DNA of 64,000 nucleotides, taken from the NCBI RefSeq assembly GCF_900110275.1, contig NZ_FODC01000005.1, positions 124,001-188,000 on the forward strand. The letters are read 5' to 3'. Both the position numbers and the translations under genes were made by a program. The notes beneath the pieces were generated by a model that did not search any database, was not told the DNA's origin, and saw only the letters and a list, made by a program, of their open reading frames with translations. This document shows positions 28,014-37,124 of this stretch, piece after piece. This DNA is from Duganella sp. CF517. GTDB lineage: Bacteria; Pseudomonadota; Gammaproteobacteria; Burkholderiales; Burkholderiaceae_D. Every line of letters begins with the position of its first letter. Position 1 is the stretch's first letter.

Positions 28014-29264
28014 TTACCGCGCCCGTCCCGGCAGGCCCGCCTGCGCTTCCGCGACCAGCGCGGCGGCGTCGCCGAACATCGCCGGTTGCGCCGCCAGGCA
28101 TTCCCGGCGTTCGCGCGCGATGCGGTCGCGGTTCGCGGACCGGTTGGCGGCGTCCAGCCGGAAGCCGAACGCGGCGTCCGCCGGCCCCGCGCCGGCCGCG
28201 CCGAATATGCGCTCGAGCATCAACTCGCCCAGCGCGGGCTTGAAGTGGCCCGACTCCCAGTACCAGCGGGTGGCGTGGACCACATCGCCCTTGGCAGGGA
28301 TCGGTTCGCATTGTAATGCGCCGTAGCCGCTGAAGTCCCACAGTACGACGCGCGCCTCGGGATGGGCCGCGTTGAGGCGCGCGACTTCGCCCGCCAGCCG
28401 CAGCTTCCACTGCTCGAACACCGGCCACAAGCCGGTCTGCTCCAGCATCGCCAGCAGTTGCGCATGATAAGGATAAATGATCAGGTGGATCGCGGTTTTT
28501 TCGCGCGCGGCGCCGTCCAGCAAACGGCCCAGGTCGCGCCATTCGGCCGAACTGTCGCTGCGGGTCCGGACAATGCCGTGCGGCGCCTGCGAAAAGCTGC
28601 GCGCGTTCTCCCGCGCCCGCTGCAGGAAAATGGCGTGGTAGCCCTCCTCGCGGGCGATGCGCAAATAATCGAACAAGGGATTGAAGCCGCGCGCGGTCAT
28701 GGTGCCGGCGTCCGCATCGTGCTGTATCCGTAACGTCTTCACAGCGTCGAGTAGCGCGTCGAGCGAAAACGCGGTGTCGATCCGCCAGCGATGGCGGGCC
28801 AGGCCCGTCGGCGGCGGCCGCTCCGGCGCGTCGGCGCGCTCCGGATCCAGCAGGAAATCGAAAAACTCCACGCCCAGCAGCATCGTCGCGGGGGCCGCGC
28901 CGGCGGCCCGCAAGTGCTCGAACTGTTCGCGCGAGGTGCCGACGCCGGTTCCGGGTATCGCCAGATTGTAGGCCGGGCGGCTTGCCGCGCCGAATTGCGT
29001 GCTATCCGGATCGATGCCGACGTCGACGCGCGAATTACCCATCAAGACGATGGCCGGCCGCATGGCCTGCGCGCCGGCCAGCTTGATCTGCGCCTGGTAA
29101 TGATCGGGACGCGGCTTGACGGCGTTGAAGCCGGCGACGTCGACCAGCCGGAACAAGCGATACGGATCGACCACCACGACCAACAGCACGGTCAACAGCA
29201 CGCCGGCCAGCAGCGCGGCGGCCATCCACTTGATAAATCCGGCGTAGCTGCGATCCTCGGCCAT
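28014..29264 (-). CDS. SGNH-hydrolase-like partner of MBOAT acyltransferase
   Basis: A 416-residue protein with one N-terminal membrane anchor (about 10-33) and a periplasmic domain. VVDPYRLF followed by VLMGNSRVDVGIDP resembles the DltD/AlgX-type SGNH nucleophile region. Near the C-terminus, ESGHFKPALGELML resembles the catalytic-His block. It lies 9 bases after the MBOAT gene. Such partners complete transfer of an acyl group to an extracellular glycan. Start follows AGGAAGCGCGC. Identification is by motif and context, not by full-length match. Confidence 0.7.
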   Translation of the reverse strand: MAEDRSYAGFIKWMAAALLAGVLLTVLLVVVVDPYRLFRLVDVAGFNAVKPRPDHYQAQIKLAGAQAMRPAIVLMGNSRVDVGIDPDSTQFGAASRPAYNLAIPGTGVGTSREQFEHLRAAGAAPATMLLGVEFFDFLLDPERADAPERPPPTGLARHRWRIDTAFSLDALLDAVKTLRIQHDADAGTMTARGFNPLFDYLRIAREEGYHAIFLQRARENARSFSQAPHGIVRTRSDSSAEWRDLGRLLDGAAREKTAIHLIIYPYHAQLLAMLEQTGLWPVFEQWKLRLAGEVARLNAAHPEARVVLWDFSGYGALQCEPIPAKGDVVHATRWYWESGHFKPALGELMLERIFGAAGAGPADAAFGFRLDAANRSANRDRIARERRECLAAQPAMFGDAAALVAEAQAGLPGRAR

Positions 29265-29273
29265 GCGCGCTTC

Positions 29274-30821
29274 CTAAAATTGAAAATACAAGAACTCCGC
29301 CGGGCGTCCCAGCGACAGCAGGCAGGCCAGCATCAGCACGCTGAGCGCGACCGCCCAGCGCCGGTTCGGCAGCCAGGTCAGCGGCACGGCCGGCAGGCTC
29401 CAGGCCCCGCCCGCCCCGGCGCGGAAGTCCAGCGCGGGCTCGCAGCGCCGCATGATTTGCTGCGTGTTCGGCATCGTGAAGCAGATCGCCGCCGCCACCA
29501 GCACCCACAGCCAGGTCTGCACGAAACGCGTGCCGCCGCCGATGTAAAAGGTCACGCCCAGCTTGTCCAACAGCGGTCGCAGCGCGTGCAGATGGCCGGC
29601 CAGCGACGCCGGCAGCGCGATGCCGTCGTGGCCCCACATGGCGCCGACGATCGCCACCGCGCGCGCGAAATCGGTGGCCCGGAAAAACACCCAAGCAAAA
29701 CAAACGGCGGCGAAGGTCAACCCGACGCTCGCCAGCCGCCACGGCGGCGCGCCGGTGGGCAGGCGCAGGCGCGCCGCCAGCGCCGCCCAGGCGTGGTTGA
29801 CCATCAGGTAGGCGCCGTGGAGCAAGCCCCAGACGGCGAAGTTCCATCCGGCGCCATGCCACAGGCCGCCCAGCAGCATGGTCAGCATCAGATTCAGATA
29901 GCGGCGCACATCGCCCCGGCGTCCGCCGCCCAGCGGGATATAGAGGTAATCGCGCAGGAAGCGCGACAGCGTCATGTGCCAGCGGCGCCAGAAGTCGATG
30001 ATGTTGACCGACTTGTACGGCGAATCGAAGTTGAGCGGCAGGCGGATGCCGAAGATGCGCGAGATCCCGATCGCCATGTCCGAGTAGCCGGAAAAATCGA
30101 AGTACAGCTGGAAGGCATAGGCCAGCACGCCGCCCCACGCCACCAGCAATCCCTGCGGGTCGGACTGGTTGAAGAAGAAGTTGGCGTGCGGCGACAGGTT
30201 GTCGGCGATCAGCACCTTCTTGGCCAGGCCGATGGCGAAGATGCTCAAGCCGATCGCGACGTTGGCGGCCGACAGCCGATAGCTTTCCTTGCGTTCGAAC
30301 TGCGGCATCATCTCGGCGTGGTGCAGCACCGGGCCGGCGATCAGGTGCGGAAAATACGTGATGAACAGCAGGTAATGGACAAAGCGGTATTCCTTCACCT
30401 TGCCTTGGTAGGTGTCGACCAGGAAAGCGATCTGGGTGAAGGTGTAGAACGAAATTCCGATCGGCAGCACCACATGCCACAACGGCCAATCGGCGCCGCC
30501 GACGGCGTTGACGCCGGCGATCAGGAAGTCCGCGTATTTGAAGTAGCACAGCAACAGCAGGTTGGCGCCGACGGCCAGCGCCAGCCAGCGCCATTTGACC
30601 GCGCCCGCGCCGTGGCCGATGCGCCGGCCCGCCAGGTAGTTGAAGCCGATCGAAGCCAGCAGCAAGGGGATGTACTCGACGCTCCACCAGCCGTAGAAGA
30701 ACAGCGAGGCCGCCGCCAGCCAGCCGGCCGCCAGCACCTGGCTGCGGCGCGCCAGGGCGAAGTACCCCAACGCCGTTATCGGCAAAAACAGCAGAATAAA
30801 GCTGAACGAATTGAAAAGCAT
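29274..30821 (-). CDS. MBOAT-family membrane O-acyltransferase (AlgI-like)
   Basis: A 515-residue polytopic protein starting MLFNSFSFILLFLPITA. MBOAT landmarks are the GISFYTFTQIAFLVDTYQG segment and the histidine motif GLWHGAGWNFAVWGLLHG, with FFNQSDPQGLLVAWGGVLAYAFQLYFDFSGYSDMAIG. It would transfer an acyl (usually acetyl) group across the membrane. Exopolysaccharide or glycolipid O-acylation is the likely role, with the SGNH-like partner next to it. It is the first gene of the minus-strand run ending at the GDPD gene. Confidence 0.88.
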   Translation of the reverse strand: MLFNSFSFILLFLPITALGYFALARRSQVLAAGWLAAASLFFYGWWSVEYIPLLLASIGFNYLAGRRIGHGAGAVKWRWLALAVGANLLLLCYFKYADFLIAGVNAVGGADWPLWHVVLPIGISFYTFTQIAFLVDTYQGKVKEYRFVHYLLFITYFPHLIAGPVLHHAEMMPQFERKESYRLSAANVAIGLSIFAIGLAKKVLIADNLSPHANFFFNQSDPQGLLVAWGGVLAYAFQLYFDFSGYSDMAIGISRIFGIRLPLNFDSPYKSVNIIDFWRRWHMTLSRFLRDYLYIPLGGGRRGDVRRYLNLMLTMLLGGLWHGAGWNFAVWGLLHGAYLMVNHAWAALAARLRLPTGAPPWRLASVGLTFAAVCFAWVFFRATDFARAVAIVGAMWGHDGIALPASLAGHLHALRPLLDKLGVTFYIGGGTRFVQTWLWVLVAAAICFTMPNTQQIMRRCEPALDFRAGAGGAWSLPAVPLTWLPNRRWAVALSVLMLACLLSLGRPAEFLYFQF

Positions 30822-30983
30822 AGCGGTCCGGCGGGGCTGGAGGGAGGCGCGGCAGACGTGGCGCGCGGCATTAAGGCCATGCTAAAGTTAAATTATTTAA
30901 TTGTCTATTTAAAAATATCACTTTTCTCTGGTGAAATTCCAGCGGTCGAGCGCGATCGCCACCCGCCACGCTATACTGGCGCC

Positions 30984-31715
30984 ATGACCGCCACGGCAGA
31001 ACATCTCTTCGTCAAAGCCCGTCATGGCAAGCCCATGGCCGCCGTCGACAGCCTGACGCTGGTCGCCGGGCTCGGTATTGCAGACGACATCAACGCCCAC
31101 CGCCTCAGCCCGCGCCAAATCCTGGTGACCGCCGCGTCGGAACTGGCGGCCCTGGCCCTGCCTCCGGGGGCGCTGCGCGAGAACCTGGTGATCCGCACTG
31201 ACAGGTCCGGGGACTTCCAGCCCGGCGCCGCGCTCACGACCGCCGGCGGCATCGAAATCCGCCTGACGATGCACTGCGAACCGTGCAAGCTGCTGCTGCC
31301 GCTGGTCGGCGACCTGGCCGGCATGATCGGCCGGCGCGGCATCCTCGGCGTGGTCGTCGCGGGCGGACCACTGCGGCGCGGCGACGCCCTCGAGCTGGTC
31401 CCCGGCCGCTATCCGGCCTTGGCCGAATCGGTCTACCAAAAATTCCTCGATTTCGTGCCGACGATACCGCGCGGAAGGGTCGTGCGTTACAGCGATGTGG
31501 CGCTGGCGATCGGCGCCGACAACAGTTTTGTCCGCGCCATTCCCGGTTATATCAAACGCAGCCTGGCCACCGGCCTGCCGTTGCATCGCATCGTCAGCGC
31601 GCGCGGCCAGTTGCTCGCCACCGTGGCCGGCCAGGCGGACCGGCTGGCGGCGGAAGGCGTGCCGTCGGCCGGCGCGGTCGACCTCGACGCCTATCTTTGG
31701 CATGGCGATGTGTAG
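30984..31715 (+). CDS. MOSC-domain / alkyltransferase-like fusion protein
   Basis: A 243-residue two-domain protein. Residues about 1-142 are MOSC-like (RQILVTAASELA, RENLVI, MHCEPCK with Cys98 and Cys101). Residues about 148-243 match the DNA-binding domain of O6-alkylguanine transferase: VYQKFLDFVPTIPRGRVVRY, FVRAIPGY with a candidate Arg finger (Arg184), and PLHRI (199-203) where the methyl-accepting PCHR Cys is Leu. The second domain is therefore an ATL-type binder rather than an enzyme. ATG at 30984 is chosen; the open frame continues far upstream but only as an antisense shadow. Divergent from the MBOAT gene. Confidence 0.78.
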   Translation: MTATAEHLFVKARHGKPMAAVDSLTLVAGLGIADDINAHRLSPRQILVTAASELAALALPPGALRENLVIRTDRSGDFQPGAALTTAGGIEIRLTMHCEPCKLLLPLVGDLAGMIGRRGILGVVVAGGPLRRGDALELVPGRYPALAESVYQKFLDFVPTIPRGRVVRYSDVALAIGADNSFVRAIPGYIKRSLATGLPLHRIVSARGQLLATVAGQADRLAAEGVPSAGAVDLDAYLWHGDV

Positions 31716-31848
31716 AAGGTGGCGCTGCGCAGGCAAACCCACGTGGCGCGGAATGACGCGGCTGTTATACTTTCCCGTAGTTAAAAGTTAAGAACGCAAG
31801 CGATATCGAAAACGCAATGAAAACCCGCGCACCCCACCGTAACACACC

Positions 31849-32634
31849 ATGCTGCTGACACGGCTGCAAGCGCCGCTATTGGCCTGCTCGCTGCTGTTCG
31901 CGGCAATTCCGGCCAAGGACGCGGCGGCGGCCGGTCCGGTCGTCACCTTGCGGGTGGCGGCGCAGGCCGGCACCGATCCCAAGTTCATCGACGCCGGCGA
32001 CGGCCGCGTCATCGGCGTGTGCGTCGATATCTTCCGCACCATCGAGCGCATCGATCCGGGCCTGGTGTTTGTCGGCGACCAGCAATGGCTGCCGCTGGTG
32101 CGCGCCCACGCCGAGGTGGCCAACCACCAGCACGACGCGCTGTGCGCGATCCAGCGCACGCCCGAGCGCGAAGTGCAATACAACTATCTCGACCTGCCGC
32201 TGCTGCCGCTGCGCTTCCAGCTGCTCGCGCGCGCCGACGATCCGGTCGTCATCCACAGCTGGGAAGACGTGCGCAAGCTGGGCGCGAACGGCGTGATCCT
32301 GACCAACCGCGGCTTCGGCACCACCGAGGCGCTGGAGCGCATCGGCAACCTGCGCTTCAGCGCCAGCGCGGCCGACCCGATGAACAACCTGCAAAAGCTG
32401 GTGGCGCGCCGCGGCCGCTTCTTCCTGCACCGGGGACCGGGACTGAAGAATTTCGTGCAACGTTCCGGCTACGGCGCCCAGGTCAGGATCCTGCCGATGG
32501 TGATGTACCAGACCGAAACCTACATGGCGATGGGCACGCACGTCGATCCGGCGGTGACGGCCCGCGTGCGGCGCGCCGTCGAGCAGATGGAACGCACCGG
32601 CGAACTGGCGCGCCTGCTGAAGAAATGGGATTGA
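31849..32634 (+). CDS. Family-3 extracellular solute-binding protein
   Basis: A 261-residue periplasmic protein with signal peptide (MLLTRLQAPLLACSLLF to DAAAA) and a bilobed SBP_bac_3 pattern: FIDAGDGRVIGVCVDIFRTIE, VILTNRGFGTTEALE and MEQMERTGELARLLKKWD at the end. It lacks adjacent ABC permease or ATPase genes, so it may serve a sensor or an unlinked transporter. Ligand unknown. Amino-acid-like compounds are usual for the family. Confidence 0.75.
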   Translation: MLLTRLQAPLLACSLLFAAIPAKDAAAAGPVVTLRVAAQAGTDPKFIDAGDGRVIGVCVDIFRTIERIDPGLVFVGDQQWLPLVRAHAEVANHQHDALCAIQRTPEREVQYNYLDLPLLPLRFQLLARADDPVVIHSWEDVRKLGANGVILTNRGFGTTEALERIGNLRFSASAADPMNNLQKLVARRGRFFLHRGPGLKNFVQRSGYGAQVRILPMVMYQTETYMAMGTHVDPAVTARVRRAVEQMERTGELARLLKKWD

Positions 32635-32732
32635 CGGAACGGCCGGGCCAGGCGCGCGGCCCGCAGGAACTTGATTGACAGCAACCGCCGTTTTGGCGAC
32701 TATCGTCGTTTTGTCTTTTTAACGACCACGCC

Positions 32733-34841
32733 ATGACTCCACCGCGCCTTTCCCTTCTCGCCCTGCTCCTTTCCGCCGCGCTCGGCGGCCACGCCCACGC
32801 GGCCGACGCGTCCGCCAAACGCGCCATCACCCACGAGGACGTGTGGCTGATGAAACGGGTCGGCGCGCCGACCGCCAGCCCGGACGGCAAGTGGGCGGTG
32901 TTCGCCGTGACCGATCCGGCCTACGACAGCAAGGAGCAATGGTCGGACCTGTGGATCAAATCGCTGGCCGACGACACGCCGGCGCGCCGCCTGACCTTCA
33001 GCAAGGGTGGCGAAGGGGCGCTGAACTGGTCGCCGGACAGCCGCCAGCTGGTCTTCGTGGCCAAGCGCGACGGCGACGACACCGGCCAGATCTACCGCAT
33101 CGACGTCGCCGGCGGCGGCGAGGCGCAGCGCCTGACCACCTTGACCTTGGGCGCGCGCCAGCCCAAATTCAGCCCGGACGGCAAGCAGCTGCTGTTCGTC
33201 AGCGATACCTTCCCCGGCGCGGCCGGCGAGGACGACATCAAGAAAATCGCCAAGGAGCGCAAGGAGCGCAAATACAACGTGCGCGCGTACGAAAGCTTCC
33301 CGCCGCGCTTCTTCGACAAATGGCTCGACGACAAGCAGGTGCGCCTGTTCGTGATGGACGCGGCGGTCGGCGCCAAGCCGCGCGACCTGCTGGCCGGCAC
33401 CAAGCTGGCCGCGCTGCCGGGCTTCGGCGGCGGCCAGGGCGACGAGGGCCAGTCGCTCGACGCGATCTGGTCGCAGGATGGCAGGGAAGTGGTGTTCTCG
33501 GCGTCGATCAACCGCGACGAGGCGGCGCGCGCGGCCGGCTACACGCAAATCTTCTCGGTGGCGGCCGCCGGCGGCGAGGCGCAACAGCTCACGCGCGACC
33601 AGCACAGCTACCGCGCGCTCAAGTTCAGCAAGGACGGCAAGACCTTGTTCAGCCTGACCGAGGCGGAGGAGCCGGGCAAGGTCTACGACGTCAGCCGCAT
33701 CGCCAGCTTCGCCTGGCCGATCGCCGATCCGGCGCCGAAGATCCTGACGGCATCGCTGGACCGCTCGATCTCGCGCTTCGTGCTGCCCGATGGCGGCAAC
33801 CGCGTGGTGTTCAGTTTCGAGCACGCCGGCCTTGAGCAGCTCCATTCGATCAACTACGCGGGCGGCGACCTGCGCGCCGAGCCGTCGCTGCCGACCGGGT
33901 CGATCGGTTCGCTCAGCGCCGGCGGCAAGGCGCTGGTCGGCGTGTGGGAATCGGCCATCAACCCGCCCGAGGTGTACGCCTTCGGCAATGGCGCGCCCAA
34001 GCGCCTGACCTCGTTCAACACCGAGCGCGCGGCCGCCATTGACTGGCAGGCGCCGGAGCACTTCTGGTTCAAGGCCAGCGACGGCCGCATGATCCACAAC
34101 ATGATCGTCAAGCCGGCCGGCTTCGACCCGGCGAAAAAATATCCGCTGTTCGCGGTGATCCACGGCGGCGCGGCCAACATGTGGCGCGACCAGTTCGTGC
34201 TGCGCTGGAACTACCACCTGCTGGCGCAGCCGGGCTATGTGGTGCTGCTGACCGACTACAAGGGCTCGACCGGCTATGGCGAGGAATTCGCACGCGCGAT
34301 CCAGGGCGACCCGCTCAAGGGTCCGGGCGACGAGGTCAACGAGGCGGTCGACGAGGCGGTGCGCAAGTACGGCTTCGTCGATGGCGCCAGGCTGGCGGCC
34401 GGCGGCGCCAGCTACGGGGGCCACCTGGCCAACTGGCTGCAGGCGACCACCACGCGCTACAAGGCGATCGTCTCGCACGCGGGCGAAATGGATCTGGTGA
34501 TGCAGTGGGGAACCAGCGACAGCATCTTCGGGCGCGAGGTCAACAGCGGCGGACCGGTGTGGGGCAATTTGCCGGTGTGGCGCGAGCAAAGCCCGGTGAT
34601 GCAGGCGGGGAATCACGAAAAGGGAACGGGGTTCAAGACGCCGATTTTGATCTCGGTCGGCGAGCTCGACTACCGGGTGCCGGCCAACAACGCGTTGATG
34701 AACTTCGCGACGCAGCAGCGCTTGAATGTGCCGAGCAAGCTACTGGTGTTCCCGGACGAGAACCACTGGATTTTGAAGGGGGATAACAGCCGCTACTTCT
34801 ACAGCGAAGTGCACGGCTGGCTGGCGAAGTATTTGAAGTAA
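32733..34841 (+). CDS. S9-family prolyl oligopeptidase-type peptidase, secreted
   Basis: A 702-residue peptidase with signal peptide (MTPPRLSLLALLL to AHAAD). The N-terminal beta-propeller (about 25-440) has repeated segments such as PDGKWAVF, SPDSRQLVF and SPDGKQLLF. The catalytic alpha/beta hydrolase follows: GGASYGGHLAN holds Ser near 560, the Asp is in LDYRVP near 645, and His in ENHW near 677. It resembles dipeptidyl-peptidase V/acylaminoacyl peptidases of the periplasm. The start lacks a clear ribosome-binding site. Confidence 0.9.
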   Translation: MTPPRLSLLALLLSAALGGHAHAADASAKRAITHEDVWLMKRVGAPTASPDGKWAVFAVTDPAYDSKEQWSDLWIKSLADDTPARRLTFSKGGEGALNWSPDSRQLVFVAKRDGDDTGQIYRIDVAGGGEAQRLTTLTLGARQPKFSPDGKQLLFVSDTFPGAAGEDDIKKIAKERKERKYNVRAYESFPPRFFDKWLDDKQVRLFVMDAAVGAKPRDLLAGTKLAALPGFGGGQGDEGQSLDAIWSQDGREVVFSASINRDEAARAAGYTQIFSVAAAGGEAQQLTRDQHSYRALKFSKDGKTLFSLTEAEEPGKVYDVSRIASFAWPIADPAPKILTASLDRSISRFVLPDGGNRVVFSFEHAGLEQLHSINYAGGDLRAEPSLPTGSIGSLSAGGKALVGVWESAINPPEVYAFGNGAPKRLTSFNTERAAAIDWQAPEHFWFKASDGRMIHNMIVKPAGFDPAKKYPLFAVIHGGAANMWRDQFVLRWNYHLLAQPGYVVLLTDYKGSTGYGEEFARAIQGDPLKGPGDEVNEAVDEAVRKYGFVDGARLAAGGASYGGHLANWLQATTTRYKAIVSHAGEMDLVMQWGTSDSIFGREVNSGGPVWGNLPVWREQSPVMQAGNHEKGTGFKTPILISVGELDYRVPANNALMNFATQQRLNVPSKLLVFPDENHWILKGDNSRYFYSEVHGWLAKYLK

Positions 34842-34857
34842 TTTTCCCCGCGCAAGC

Positions 34858-34892
34858 GGCTGTTCGTGGCTCCCGCCGGGGCACGAACAGCC
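34858..34892. terminator. Hairpin between convergent S9 peptidase and phosphoesterase genes
   Basis: Perfect 11-base arms (GGCTGTTCGTG and CACGAACAGCC) with a 13-base loop between the two stops. No T-run, so a terminator is likely but not certain. Confidence 0.55.
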
Positions 34893-34903
34893 ATACCCTC
34901 CGC

Positions 34904-37063
34904 TTAATTGAAACTCAAGCCCGTGGCGCTGGTGTTGGTCAACGTCCTGGCCTTCAGGTCGATGCGGAAACTGTCGCTCGGCTTGCCCGAACCCAGCCCC
35001 TTCAAAATCCCGAACACCTGCTTGAACTGATACTGGAACAGCACGTTGACCGGATTCTGGTCCGACGGCAAATCGCCGATCTTGACGATGGCCGCCGGCG
35101 CCGCCGGAAACGCCGCCATCAGCACCTTGTACTGCGCCACCCGCTGCGCGCCCATGTCGCGCAGCGCCAGCTCGCCCGCATACACCGTCCGGTGGAAGTC
35201 GCCGTAGAACTCGTACGCGCTGATCTTGGCGAAGTCGTCCAGCTTCAGATTCGCCGCCGACGCCAGCTGCTCGGCCTTGGCGGTCGCCGCCGCCCAGTCG
35301 GCCGTCAGCTGGCTCGCCGCCACGCCCCCGTCGGCCACCGCCCCCTTGGCGGCGCAGGCGGCCGTCAACGGCACCACAGCCGGATTGTCCTTCAGCTGCG
35401 CCAGGGTCACCCTGGTCTGTAATTGCGACAGGATCAGCATCTGGCGCGCGTCGAGCGCGGTCGCCGCCTGCTTCATTTCGCACGGCCAGTACTCGTCCAT
35501 GAAACGCAGGCGCGACAGCTCGCCGAAGTAGGTGCGGGTGAATTCGCCGTACGAGCGCGTATCGAGGATATTGCGGTTCCAGCGCTTGGCGACATCGCCG
35601 GCCAGCACGCTGCCCTGCAGGTAGTCGTACTCGGTCTGATACAGCGGGAACAGCTCGTTATAGCGCGCCACGTTGTTGAGGCCAACGGTCTGCACATCGA
35701 CCAGGTCCTTGCTCTGGTAGCTGACGATCTTGTACGCCGCGCCGAACACGGCCAGCGACGGCGACTGCACATTGACCAGGTAGTTGCCGGCGGCGTCCTG
35801 GAAATCGTTGGTGCCGTTGAAGTGCATGTGGCCGCCCACGTGCAGCGGCAGGCCGGTCGCGGCCAGCGCCCTGGTGGTGGCCGCGTCCGGCACGCGCGCG
35901 GTCTGGAAGGCGCCCGGCTTGAACACCGCCTTCATCGCGTCGGTCTGGTTGGCGTAGAAGTCCATCGTCGGATAGTGCGAGAACGCCATCAGCTGCTTGC
36001 CCTGCGCCTTGGCGCGCGCGGCCACCGACTTGATCCATTCCATTTGATGGATCTTGTGCGTGGTCACCTTATTCCAGCCGGCGTTGCCGGCGTTGTCGAA
36101 GCCGGCGAACGCGGTCGGATTGGCCGGGTCGAACTTGCCGTTCGGGACGTGGACGTTGGCGTCGACCGCCAGCAGCCACAGGCCCTTGACCGGTTCGACC
36201 AGGTAGCTGGCGTCGATGATGTTGGTGCAGCGCGTGTAGGACTTGCCCAGCTTGGTCTCGCCGGCGGCCTTGTAGCTGCCGCCCTCGCCTTCCGCGCAGA
36301 TCTCGAACTGGCGCTTGTTCAACGCCGACGAGGCCGACGCGGCGTCGAAGCTGTATTTGCCGTCGGCGTATTTGCTGAACGGGGTTTCCCAGTAGACGTC
36401 GCTCTTGTTCGGCATGTAGCCGAAGTCGCCGAGCTTGGTGAGCAGGCGCTCGTAGCCCTGCTCGGTGAGCTGGGCGGTGCAGACGACGGTCGGGTCCTTG
36501 GCCTTGCAGGCGGCGTTGTTGGGCGCGTAGATCTTTTGTTCCTTGCCGTCGCGCGTGAGGAAGTCGTTTTTGCCGGCCTCGTCGTCGTCGTACGGCTCAT
36601 TGGGGTCGTGGTTGCCGGGCGCGATAAAGAAGCGCATGCCCTTGGCCTGGTATTCGCGCAGGATGTCGGCCAGGCCGTCGATGTTGATCGGCTGGGCGTC
36701 GTCGGAGATGTCGCCGGGCAGCGCGACCAGGCGGATGTTCTTGCCGTAGGCGTCGTCGAGCGCGGCGCGGAAGGCGAAATAGTTTTCGTTGAACAGGCGG
36801 GTGGAGGTCAGCTGCGCGTACATCGTGCGGATGGTGGCGTTGCGGCCGTCCCTGGTCGGGATGCCGGAAAACTGGCTGCTCTTGAAGTCGCCGTAGATGT
36901 TCTCGAAGTGCACGTCGCTCATGAAGGCGACCGGGGTCGACGTGTAGCCGTCGGCCGGAATCGGCTCGGTGGCGGGGACGTGGTCGCTGCCGCATGCGGA
37001 CAACAACGACATCATGGCGGCGGCCGCGATCAGCGGCCGACGGGCGTTCCAGGCATTGCGCAT
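34904..37063 (-). CDS. Metallophosphoesterase lipoprotein
   Basis: A 719-residue calcineurin-like phosphoesterase anchored by lipobox LLSAC (Cys24). The metal motifs are SDVHFENIYGDF, LPGDISDD, APGNHDPNEP, AFSHYP and GGHMHFNGTNDF, in the expected order. A long C-terminal helical extension (about 470-719) follows. It would hydrolyse phosphoesters in the periplasm or at the surface; substrate unknown. Convergent with the S9 peptidase gene. The MFS gene on the same strand begins 1.3 kb upstream with its own stop 61 bases before this start. Confidence 0.85.
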   Translation of the reverse strand: MRNAWNARRPLIAAAAMMSLLSACGSDHVPATEPIPADGYTSTPVAFMSDVHFENIYGDFKSSQFSGIPTRDGRNATIRTMYAQLTSTRLFNENYFAFRAALDDAYGKNIRLVALPGDISDDAQPINIDGLADILREYQAKGMRFFIAPGNHDPNEPYDDDEAGKNDFLTRDGKEQKIYAPNNAACKAKDPTVVCTAQLTEQGYERLLTKLGDFGYMPNKSDVYWETPFSKYADGKYSFDAASASSALNKRQFEICAEGEGGSYKAAGETKLGKSYTRCTNIIDASYLVEPVKGLWLLAVDANVHVPNGKFDPANPTAFAGFDNAGNAGWNKVTTHKIHQMEWIKSVAARAKAQGKQLMAFSHYPTMDFYANQTDAMKAVFKPGAFQTARVPDAATTRALAATGLPLHVGGHMHFNGTNDFQDAAGNYLVNVQSPSLAVFGAAYKIVSYQSKDLVDVQTVGLNNVARYNELFPLYQTEYDYLQGSVLAGDVAKRWNRNILDTRSYGEFTRTYFGELSRLRFMDEYWPCEMKQAATALDARQMLILSQLQTRVTLAQLKDNPAVVPLTAACAAKGAVADGGVAASQLTADWAAATAKAEQLASAANLKLDDFAKISAYEFYGDFHRTVYAGELALRDMGAQRVAQYKVLMAAFPAAPAAIVKIGDLPSDQNPVNVLFQYQFKQVFGILKGLGSGKPSDSFRIDLKARTLTNTSATGLSFN

Positions 37064-37124
37064 GCAATCTCCATCAGTCTGTTTCAGGTGGTGCGCATTG
37101 TGGCACCCCGGTGTGACAGGCCGA

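Noticed and set aside
28791..31715. A 974-codon plus-strand open frame
   Set aside because: Its first three quarters are antisense to the MBOAT and SGNH-like genes and read as His/Gln/Arg/Asp-rich shadow. Only the last part, from 30984, is a real gene (MOSC-ATL).
32700..34616. A 638-codon minus-strand open frame
   Set aside because: Antisense to the S9 peptidase gene, which has intact catalytic motifs.
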